Shown here one piece after another: positions 44,058 to 52,593 of a stretch of 64,000 nt of DNA. Made by a program: the position numbers and the translations under genes. Origin of the DNA: CADEED01 sp036677145 (GTDB lineage Bacteria > Pseudomonadota > Gammaproteobacteria > Steroidobacterales > Steroidobacteraceae); NCBI GenBank assembly GCA_036677145.1, contig JAKFFF010000010.1, positions 32,904 to 96,903 of the forward strand. The letters run 5' to 3'. Position 1 is the first letter of the stretch; each line of letters starts with the position of its first letter. Under the pieces are notes generated by a model. It had not been told where the DNA came from, did not search any database, and worked only from the letters and a program-made list of their open reading frames with translations.

Positions 44058-44993
44058 ATGAGCGCGGCAACGAATACGGTGAGGGATGTGTCCGGGATGA
44101 ATCTCGCGCTGCGGCTGAGCGAGTTCGTGGCGGCGGGTTCGACCGAGGTCACGCCCCACGACGAAAAGTTGCTGGAGGAATTCGCGGCGGTGCTGCCGTC
44201 GGGTTACACCGTGTACGTCGCCCACACCCCGAAGGCGGAACTCGAAGACGTGGTGCGCGTGGCGCTGCGTCTGAAGTCGCTGGGTCTGCGACCGTCGCCG
44301 CACATCGTCGCGCGCCGCGTTACGACTCTGCCGCGCTTGCGTGCAGCGCTGTTGACGCTCACCAAGGCTGGCATCGACCAGGCATTGCTGATCGCGGGCG
44401 ATCGCGCTTTGCCCGACGGTGCATATTCGAGCACGCTCGAATTGCTCGAGTCGCGCGCCACCCTCGATGCCGGGATCCTGCGGATTGGCGTGGCCGGGCA
44501 TCCCGAGGGACATCCGGCGGTGTCGGATGCGGTGCTGTTCGACGCGCTGGTGCGCAAACAGGCTTTCGCCGATCGCCATGGCATCCAGATGCACATCGCG
44601 ACCCAATTCGGTTTCGATTCCAGGACCCTGGGACGCTGGGAACGGGAGCTCAAATCGGCCGGAATCCGACTGCCAATCCATGCCGGCGTGGCGGGGCCGG
44701 CGCCGCTCACCCGGCTCATCAAATACGCGCTGCACTGCGGGGTAGGCGCTTCCCTCAAAGCGGTGGCTGGAAATTCCTTATCCGCCAGTAAGTTACCGCA
44801 TCTTGTGACGAAAGCCGACGAAATGCTGATCGGCCTGCATGCGGCCAAGCATCTCAATCCCGATTCGCGTATCTTTGCGCCCCATTTCTTCGCGTTCGGC
44901 GGCGTTCTCGAGACGGCCCGCTGGCTGCGCGCAGTGATCGAGGGCTCCTTCGAGCTGGACGCAGCGGAGAGGGGTTTTTCCATAACGACTTGA
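44058..44993 (+). CDS. Divergent MetF-like (methylenetetrahydrofolate reductase family) protein
   Basis: A 311-residue protein with the MetF-type barrel: IGVAGHPEGHP corresponds to the VAxYPExHP region, and MHIATQFGFDSRTL to the TQxFFD region. The usual N-terminal SFEFFPPK motif with the catalytic Glu is not recognisable; instead it begins NLALRLSEFVAAGSTEVTPHD. It is the first gene of a block with adenosine kinase (7-nt gap), metK and ahcY. It may interconvert methyl- and methylene-tetrahydrofolate or serve a methyl transfer. Start at ATG 44058 is tentative; ATG 44098 is an alternative. Confidence 0.7.
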   Translation: MSAATNTVRDVSGMNLALRLSEFVAAGSTEVTPHDEKLLEEFAAVLPSGYTVYVAHTPKAELEDVVRVALRLKSLGLRPSPHIVARRVTTLPRLRAALLTLTKAGIDQALLIAGDRALPDGAYSSTLELLESRATLDAGILRIGVAGHPEGHPAVSDAVLFDALVRKQAFADRHGIQMHIATQFGFDSRTLGRWERELKSAGIRLPIHAGVAGPAPLTRLIKYALHCGVGASLKAVAGNSLSASKLPHLVTKADEMLIGLHAAKHLNPDSRIFAPHFFAFGGVLETARWLRAVIEGSFELDAAERGFSITT

Positions 44994-45000
44994 GACGGGC

Positions 45001-45960
45001 ATGGCGGGTAAAGAGAAGAGTGCACTCATCTGCGGATCGGTTGCTTACGACACCATCATGGTGTTCCCCGATCGCTTCCGCGCCCACATCCTTCCCGACA
45101 AACTCCACATGCTCAACGTGGCCTTCCTCGTGCCACAGATGCGGCGCGAGTTCGGCGGTTGCGCGGGCAACATCGCCTACAACCTGGGGCTGCTGGGCGA
45201 GAAGGGCTACCCCATGGGTGGCATCGGCTCGGACTTCGGTCCGTATCGCGAGTGGATGAAGAAAGTCGGGATGTCCGAGAAATATCTCGTGACGATTCCC
45301 GAAGAGCACTGCGCCCAGGCCTTCATCACCACCGATCTCGACGACAACCAGATCACCGCTTTCCATCCCGGCGCCATGAATCATTCGTCACGGATCAAGG
45401 TCCCGGCGAATGACGATATAACCATCGGTGTTATTGCCCCGGACAGCCGCGAGGGCATGCTGCAGCATGCGGAGCAGTTCAAGGCGGCGAACATTCCCTT
45501 CATCTTCGATCCGGGCCAGGCGATGCCGCTGTTCGCCGGCGAGGATTTCCGCCGGTTCATCACGATGGCGGACTGGGTCGCCGTGAACGACTACGAGTGG
45601 CACCTGTTGCAGGAACGCACCGGCTGGTCCGCAGCCGACATCAGCAAACAGGTCAAGGCGCTGATCATCACGCGTGGCGCGGAAGGCTCGGTGATTCACG
45701 CCGACGGCCGCGAGCATCACATCCCGTGCGCAAAGGCGCGCGAAGTGGTCGACCCGACGGGTTGCGGCGACGCGTACCGCGCGGGACTCATTCACGGCAT
45801 CCTGCGCGGGCTCGACTGGGAAACCACGGGCCGGATTGCTTCGCTCATGGGCGCGATCAAGATCGCCGTGCGCGGCACGCAGAATCACACGTTCACGAAG
45901 GCCGAGTTCGCGCAGGCGTACGCGGCCGCGTTCGGCGAGCCGCTCAGGGCCGCCAGCTGA
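45001..45960 (+). CDS. PfkB-family adenosine kinase
   Basis: A 319-residue sugar/nucleoside kinase. The glycine-rich N-terminal FGGCAGNIAYNLGLLG and the C-terminal anion hole DPTGCGDAYRAGL with catalytic Asp257 are intact. This branch sits beside ahcY in many proteobacteria and phosphorylates the adenosine released by S-adenosylhomocysteine hydrolysis, pulling that reversible reaction forward. Position here, before metK and ahcY, agrees. A ribokinase role is the less likely alternative. It starts 7 nt after the MetF-like gene. Confidence 0.82.
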   Translation: MAGKEKSALICGSVAYDTIMVFPDRFRAHILPDKLHMLNVAFLVPQMRREFGGCAGNIAYNLGLLGEKGYPMGGIGSDFGPYREWMKKVGMSEKYLVTIPEEHCAQAFITTDLDDNQITAFHPGAMNHSSRIKVPANDDITIGVIAPDSREGMLQHAEQFKAANIPFIFDPGQAMPLFAGEDFRRFITMADWVAVNDYEWHLLQERTGWSAADISKQVKALIITRGAEGSVIHADGREHHIPCAKAREVVDPTGCGDAYRAGLIHGILRGLDWETTGRIASLMGAIKIAVRGTQNHTFTKAEFAQAYAAAFGEPLRAAS

Positions 45961-46002
45961 AACCACGAATTTCAATGTAGATAGGCAGGTAAAGAGGATC
46001 GT

Positions 46003-47181
46003 ATGTCGAACAGTTTTCTTTTCACGTCGGAGTCGGTTTCGGAAGGACATCCGGACAAGGTCGCTGACCAGATCTCCGATGCCGTACTCGACGCCATCCT
46101 CGCGCAGGACAAGAATTCGCGCGTGGCCGCCGAGACGCTGTGCAACACCGGCCTGGTCGTCATGGCCGGCGAAATCACGACCAACGCGGTCGTGGATTTC
46201 CAGACCGTCGCGCGCGAGACCATCAAGCGCATCGGTTACGACAACACCGACTACGGTATCGACTACCGCGGCTGCGCCGTGCTGGTCGCCTACGACAAGC
46301 AGTCGCCCGACATCGCGCAGGGCGTGGATGAAGGCAAGGGCCTGAACCTCGAGCAGGGCGCCGGCGACCAGGGAATGATGTTCGGTTACGCGTGCACCGA
46401 GACCGAAAGCCTCATGCCGCTGCCCATCGACCTGTCGCATCGCCTGGTGGCGAAGCAGGCCGAGCTGCGCAAGAACGGCAAGCTCAAGTGGCTGCGCCCC
46501 GATGCGAAGTCGCAGGTCACGGTGAAGTACGTCGACGGCAAGCCCGGAGAGATCGACACCGTGGTGCTCTCGACGCAGCATCATCCCGAAGTCGAGCACA
46601 AGCACATCGAGCAGGCGGTGATCGAAGAGATCATCAAGCCGGTGCTCGCGGGGCAGACGCTCGCGAAGAGCATCAAGTACCTCGTGAACCCGACCGGACG
46701 ATTCGTCGTCGGTGGTCCGCAGGGCGACTGCGGTCTCACCGGCCGCAAGATCATCGTCGACACTTACGGTGGCGCAGCGCCGCACGGCGGTGGCGCGTTC
46801 TCGGGCAAGGATCCCTCGAAGGTGGACCGCTCGGCCGCGTATGCCGCGCGCTACGTCGCGAAGAACATCGTTGCCGCGGGTCTCGCCAGCAAGTGCCAGG
46901 TGCAGATTTCGTACGCGATCGGTGTCGCACAGCCGACCTCGGTCATGGTCACCACGTTCGGCACCGGCAAGGTGTCGGATGACAAGCTCGAAGCGCTGGT
47001 CCGCCAGCATTTCGATCTGCGCCCGAAGGGCATCGTGCAGATGCTCGACCTGCTGCGTCCCATCTACTTCAAGACGGCGGCGTACGGCCACTTCGGCCGC
47101 AGCGAACCGGAGTTCAGCTGGGAGAAGACGGACAAGGCGGCGGCCCTGGCCGCGGATGCTGGAGCGCGCAAGACTGCGTAA
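46003..47181 (+). CDS. metK: S-adenosylmethionine synthetase
   Basis: Makes SAM from methionine and ATP. The 392-residue protein has the N-terminal ESVSEGHPDKVADQISDA with the ATP-binding His, signature GAGDQGMMFGYA and the glycine-rich GGGAFSGKDPSKVDRSAAY loop. Length is usual. GAGGATCGT precedes ATG 46003. It is 42 nt after the adenosine kinase and is separated from ahcY by the SAH riboswitch. I saw no SAM riboswitch in front of it. Confidence 0.98.
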   Translation: MSNSFLFTSESVSEGHPDKVADQISDAVLDAILAQDKNSRVAAETLCNTGLVVMAGEITTNAVVDFQTVARETIKRIGYDNTDYGIDYRGCAVLVAYDKQSPDIAQGVDEGKGLNLEQGAGDQGMMFGYACTETESLMPLPIDLSHRLVAKQAELRKNGKLKWLRPDAKSQVTVKYVDGKPGEIDTVVLSTQHHPEVEHKHIEQAVIEEIIKPVLAGQTLAKSIKYLVNPTGRFVVGGPQGDCGLTGRKIIVDTYGGAAPHGGGAFSGKDPSKVDRSAAYAARYVAKNIVAAGLASKCQVQISYAIGVAQPTSVMVTTFGTGKVSDDKLEALVRQHFDLRPKGIVQMLDLLRPIYFKTAAYGHFGRSEPEFSWEKTDKAAALAADAGARKTA

Positions 47182-47192
47182 GGGTTGATAAA

Positions 47193-47290
47193 GGCGGGTT
47201 TGCCGAGGAGCGCTGCAGCGTCGTACGACGCGAGGCTCGGAAACCCGCCGATCGATTCCAACGGCGCTCTCTAACTATCGACTAGAGAGG
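47193..47290 (+). promoter_or_regulatory. SAH riboswitch controlling ahcY, with predicted anti-Shine-Dalgarno hairpin
   Basis: The sequence matches the conserved core of the SAH (ahcY-motif) riboswitch. P1: GGCGGGTTT (47193-47201) with AAACCCGCC (47241-47249). P2: CCGAG (47203-47207) with CTCGG (47236-47240). A local hairpin is CGTCG-TA-CGACG (47219-47230). The pseudoknot is GAGCGC (47208-47213) with GCGCTC (47264-47269). Downstream, CTCTCTA (47267-47273) can pair with TAGAGAG (47283-47289) and hide the GAGAGG Shine-Dalgarno. The two pairings share bases 47267-47269, so SAH binding should free the ribosome site and turn ahcY on. Confidence 0.93.
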
Positions 47291-47295
47291 TATTT

Positions 47296-48714
<1,419 letters not shown>

Positions 48715-48736
48715 ACTAACCAGAAGAAAGGTCTCT

Positions 48737-49603
48737 GTGACGGCAAAGATTCTCGACGGCAAGGCCGTCGCGGCAAAAGAGAGACAGAGGTCGGCGGCGC
48801 GAGCCGCCGACTTCGTTTCGAAGTTCGGACGCGCGCCCGGATTGGCGGTGGTGAAGGTGGGTGAAGACCCGGCTTCCGCCGTCTACGTGCGTAACAAGCG
48901 CAAGGCCTGCGAAGAATGCGGCATCGCCTCGTTCGCGCATGATCTGCCCGCTACGACCTCGCGTGCGGAACTGCTCGCGCTGATCCAGAAATTGAACCGT
49001 GACGATGCGGTCGACGGCATCCTGCTGCAGCTGCCGCTGCCGAAGGGACTCGACAGCACGGAGATCATGGACACCATCGATCCGGCGAAGGATGTCGATG
49101 GATTTCATCCCGTCAACACCGGGTTGTTAGCCCAGAAACGTCCGGGGTTGCGCCCGTGCACGCCGTGGGGCGTCATCCGGCTCGCGCAGGAATACAAGAT
49201 CGACCTCGTCGGGTTGCGTGCCGTGGTGGTCGGGGCCTCGAACATCGTCGGACGTCCCATGGCGCTCGAGCTGCTGCTCGCGCGTTCGACGGTTACGGTG
49301 TGTCACACGGGCACGCGTGATCTGAAAGCCGAAGTTGAACGCGCGGACCTCGTCGTCGCGGCGGTCGGCAAAGCGGCTTACATTCCAGGTATATGGATTC
49401 GTGATGGCGCGATCGTGTTCGACGTGGGAATCAACCGTATGCCCGACGGAAAGCTCGCGGGCGACGTGGAATTCGCCGCGGCCGCGGAACGCGCCGCGTG
49501 GATCACGCCCGTGCCCGGCGGCGTGGGGCCGATGACGATCGCCATGCTGCTCTCGAATACGGTCGACGCGGCGCTCGCACGCCAGGGTCACAAGCCGGCG
49601 TAG
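48737..49603 (+). CDS. folD: Methylenetetrahydrofolate dehydrogenase / methenyltetrahydrofolate cyclohydrolase
   Basis: Oxidises methylene-THF to methenyl-THF with NADP and hydrolyses it to 10-formyl-THF. The 288-residue protein has the catalytic region YVRNKRKACEECGI, with Tyr and Lys, the motif DGILLQLPLP, PCTPWGVIRL and the Rossmann segment VVVGASNIVGRPMA, then PVPGGVGPMTIAML. The start is GTG 48737 with GAAAGG upstream, 22 nt after ahcY. In this block it links the MetF step with formate production and the Fds dehydrogenase. Confidence 0.97.
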   Translation: MTAKILDGKAVAAKERQRSAARAADFVSKFGRAPGLAVVKVGEDPASAVYVRNKRKACEECGIASFAHDLPATTSRAELLALIQKLNRDDAVDGILLQLPLPKGLDSTEIMDTIDPAKDVDGFHPVNTGLLAQKRPGLRPCTPWGVIRLAQEYKIDLVGLRAVVVGASNIVGRPMALELLLARSTVTVCHTGTRDLKAEVERADLVVAAVGKAAYIPGIWIRDGAIVFDVGINRMPDGKLAGDVEFAAAAERAAWITPVPGGVGPMTIAMLLSNTVDAALARQGHKPA

Positions 49604-49649
49604 CGCCCAGCGTCGAGTGGCTTTCGGGCGCGGGTGTAAACTCGGGCCC

Positions 49650-50510
49650 ATGAAGAGCCCGGCCCATCGCAACGTCGAGATCGATGCGTTGCGCGATGCG
49701 GGAGATACCCGCCGCGGCGACGCCATTGCCGTCGAAGAACCTCTCGAAATCCGCCTGATGCGGGATGGCCTGCCCGAGGCAGACGAGAACGGCGGCACCG
49801 GCCGTTCCATTTCCGTCACGATGCGCACGCCCGGCAATGACGCGGAGCTCGCGATTGGATTCCTCTACGGCGAAGGAATCATCAGCGCGTCGCGCGATGT
49901 CGTCGATGCCGGCCATTGCGGGCCGGCCGGCAACATCCTGCGCGTCACCGTGCGCGCGGATCTGCCGCTCGATCTCGACCGGCTTGCGCGCAATTTCTAC
50001 ACGACCTCGAGCTGCGGCGTCTGCGGCAAGGCATCGATCGAGGCCGTTACCGCGAGCGCGGGTGTCCGCCGGGTGAAGCCGGGCCTGGTAGTCAGGGAGT
50101 CCGTGCTGCGCGGTCTGCCGGACACGCTGAAGGCCGCGCAGCGTGAATTCGCCGAGACCGGCGGCATGCACGCGGTGGGAGTGTTCACCGCGGAAGGTGA
50201 ACTCATCGCGAGCCGTGAGGACGTCGGCCGTCACAACGCGATGGACAAACTCGTGGGACACGCGTTGCGCGAGGACGCGTTGCCGTGGGACGAGCGCATC
50301 GTGCTGCTGTCGGGCCGCGCCAGTTTCGAACTCCTGCAGAAGGCCATGATGGCGGGCGCCTCGCTGGTAGCCGCGATCGGTGCGCCTTCCTCGCTCGCGG
50401 TCGAGCTGGCCGAGTCCGCGGGCATCACACTGGCCGCCTTCCTGCGCCCGGGTGGATGCAATGTGTATTGCCATCCGCAACGCGTGCGTCCGATGCGGAG
50501 TGAGTCATGA
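49650..50510 (+). CDS. fdhD: Formate dehydrogenase accessory sulfurtransferase FdhD
   Basis: Transfers sulfur to the molybdenum cofactor of formate dehydrogenase, which is required for activity. The 286 residues contain the CxxC sulfur-carrier loop Cys122-Cys125 (SSCGVCGK), EDVGRHNAMDK in the middle and SGRASFELLQKA, all typical. ATG 49650 is chosen over an in-frame GTG at 49617. Its stop overlaps the fdsG start by ATGA, so it is coupled to the enzyme subunits it serves. Confidence 0.95.
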   Translation: MKSPAHRNVEIDALRDAGDTRRGDAIAVEEPLEIRLMRDGLPEADENGGTGRSISVTMRTPGNDAELAIGFLYGEGIISASRDVVDAGHCGPAGNILRVTVRADLPLDLDRLARNFYTTSSCGVCGKASIEAVTASAGVRRVKPGLVVRESVLRGLPDTLKAAQREFAETGGMHAVGVFTAEGELIASREDVGRHNAMDKLVGHALREDALPWDERIVLLSGRASFELLQKAMMAGASLVAAIGAPSSLAVELAESAGITLAAFLRPGGCNVYCHPQRVRPMRSES

Positions 50511-50986
50511 CGATCGAAGTTGCCGAGGTGCATCGCTGCGTGGCCAGCGCCGTCGAGCGGCTCGGCGCGCAGCCCGGTCCGTTGCTCGAAATCCTGCACG
50601 CCGTGCAGGACGAACTCGGCTGTGTGCCCGCCGATGCCGTGCCGCTCATCGCCGCGGCGTTGAACCTGTCGCGCGCGGAAGTGCACGGCGTCATCAGTTT
50701 CTATCATCATTTTCGTCATGAAGTCCCGGGCCGCACGGTGGTGCAGGTGTGTCGCGCCGAGGCCTGCCAGTCGGTGAACGGCAATGTGCTGGCGGACGCC
50801 GTGCGCCGGAAGTTAGGCATCGATTTCGGTGAGACGCGCGCCGACGGCAAGGTCACGCTCGAGGCGGTGTATTGCCTGGGCAATTGCGCCTGCGCGCCTT
50901 CGATGATGGTCAACGGCAATCTCAAGGGACGTGTCGATCCCGACAACATCGACGAACTGGCGGCCGGGTGGGGTGTGTCCGGATGA
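50507..50986 (+). CDS. fdsG: NAD-dependent formate dehydrogenase, gamma subunit (NuoE-like)
   Basis: The small [2Fe-2S] subunit (159 residues) of the soluble Fds complex, homologous to NuoE. Cluster ligands are visible as CRAEACQS and, about 35 residues later, CLGNCACAPS. It passes electrons within the diaphorase part that reduces NAD. It overlaps fdhD upstream and fdsB downstream, each by 4 nt. Confidence 0.95.
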   Translation: MTIEVAEVHRCVASAVERLGAQPGPLLEILHAVQDELGCVPADAVPLIAAALNLSRAEVHGVISFYHHFRHEVPGRTVVQVCRAEACQSVNGNVLADAVRRKLGIDFGETRADGKVTLEAVYCLGNCACAPSMMVNGNLKGRVDPDNIDELAAGWGVSG

Positions 50987-52578
50987 ACGCGCCGGTCAAA
51001 GTATTCGTGCCCGGCGATTCGAGCGCGGTGTCCATCGGCGCGGACGAGGTCGCACGCGCGTTTCCGGAACAACATGCCGGCGTGCCTATCAACATCGTGC
51101 GCACGGGATCTCGGGGCTTGTTCTGGCTCGAAACACTGGTTGAGATCGCGACTCCGGCGGGGCGTGTTGCGTACGGTCCGGTGCAGGCGCGCGAGGTTCC
51201 CGGACTGCTCGCCGCCGGACTGCTGCAGGGCGCGGATCATCCGAAGCGACTCGGCAATATCGAAGAACACGCCTGGCTCAAGAGCCAGCAGCGCCTGACG
51301 GGTGCGCGGCTCGGCATCGTCGATCCGCGCAACATCGTGGATTACATCGCACATGGCGGATTTGCCGGACTTGATGCCGCACTGGCGAAGGCGCCGGAAG
51401 AGATCGTGCGCGCGGTCACCGATTCGGGTCTTCGCGGCCGCGGCGGCGCGGCATTCCCGACCGGCGTCAAGTGGCAGACGGTGCACGACCAGAAAGCCAC
51501 GCAGAAATACATCGCGTGCAACGCGGACGAGGGCGACTCGGGCACGTTCTCCGATCGCATGCTGATGGAAGGCGATCCTTTCGCGCTCATCGAGGGCATG
51601 ACTATCGCGGGTGTCGCCGTGGGAGCGACGCAGGGTTATATCTATTTGCGCGTCGAGTATCCCTACGCTGCGCGCACGCTCATGGCTGCCATCCAGACCG
51701 CGCGTTCTCTCGGTTATCTTGGCGACGACATTCGCGGCAGCGGCAAACGCTTCGACATCGCGGTGCGTCTCGGCGCCGGTGCGTACATATGCGGCGAAGA
51801 GACCTCGATGCTCGAAAGCCTCGAAGGCCGCCGCGGAGAAGTGCGGGTGCGGCCGCCGTTGCCCGCCATAAAGGGGTTGTTCGGTCAGCCCACCGTGGTC
51901 AACAACGTGGTGACGCTGGCGACCGTACCGGTGATCCTCGCGCAGGGCGCGGCTTACTACCGGGATTTCGGGGTTGGCAAATCGCGCGGCACGATTCCGC
52001 TGCAGCTCGCCGGCAACGTAAAACGCGGCGGGCTCGTGGAACGAGCCTTCGGTCTCACGGTGAACGAACTCGTCAACGATTACGGTGGCGGCACGCTGAC
52101 GGGGCGGCCGGTGCGCGCCGTGCAGATCGGCGGGCCGCTCGGGGCCTATCTACCACCCTCGCAGTTCGATACGCCGCTCGACTACGAAGCGCTGGCGGCG
52201 AAAAATGCATTGCTCGGCCACGGCGGAGTGGTGGTCTTCGACGACAGCGTCGACATGGCGCGGATGGCGCGTTACGCGCTCGAGTTCTGCGCCATCGAAT
52301 CCTGCGGCAAGTGCACGCCGTGCCGCATCGGCTCGGCGCGCGGCGTCGAGCTGGTCGATCGCATTCTCGCGTCGCGCAATGGCAGCCGCGACGCGGACCT
52401 CGCGTTGCTCGACGAGTTGTGCGACACCATGTTCAATGGATCATTGTGCGGGCTGGGAGGCATGACGCCATTCCCCGTCCGCAGCGCCCTGAAGCATTTT
52501 CGAAGTGATTTCGAGAGGCACGGATCCAATCATCTGACGGACGGCGCCGCTTCGGCGGCGCAGAGGAGTGGGGCGTGA
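50983..52578 (+). CDS. fdsB: NAD-dependent formate dehydrogenase, beta subunit (NuoF-like)
   Basis: The 531-residue FMN- and NAD-binding subunit. An N-terminal thioredoxin-like part is followed by the NuoF core: SGLRGRGGAAFPTGVKW binds NADH/FMN, CNADEGDSGTFSDR lies at the flavin, and the [4Fe-4S] ligands are in ESCGKCTPCRIG and about 40 residues later in SLCGLGG. The start ATG overlaps the fdsG stop (ATGA). The C-terminal tail (HLTDGAASAAQRSGA) looks unstructured. Confidence 0.95.
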   Translation: MNAPVKVFVPGDSSAVSIGADEVARAFPEQHAGVPINIVRTGSRGLFWLETLVEIATPAGRVAYGPVQAREVPGLLAAGLLQGADHPKRLGNIEEHAWLKSQQRLTGARLGIVDPRNIVDYIAHGGFAGLDAALAKAPEEIVRAVTDSGLRGRGGAAFPTGVKWQTVHDQKATQKYIACNADEGDSGTFSDRMLMEGDPFALIEGMTIAGVAVGATQGYIYLRVEYPYAARTLMAAIQTARSLGYLGDDIRGSGKRFDIAVRLGAGAYICGEETSMLESLEGRRGEVRVRPPLPAIKGLFGQPTVVNNVVTLATVPVILAQGAAYYRDFGVGKSRGTIPLQLAGNVKRGGLVERAFGLTVNELVNDYGGGTLTGRPVRAVQIGGPLGAYLPPSQFDTPLDYEALAAKNALLGHGGVVVFDDSVDMARMARYALEFCAIESCGKCTPCRIGSARGVELVDRILASRNGSRDADLALLDELCDTMFNGSLCGLGGMTPFPVRSALKHFRSDFERHGSNHLTDGAASAAQRSGA

Positions 52579-52593
52579 GCCCCTGACAAAGCC

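Noticed and set aside
45961..46002. SAM riboswitch before metK
   Set aside because: Only 42 nt are available and no aptamer helices are visible; the RNA element present lies before ahcY and is the SAH type.
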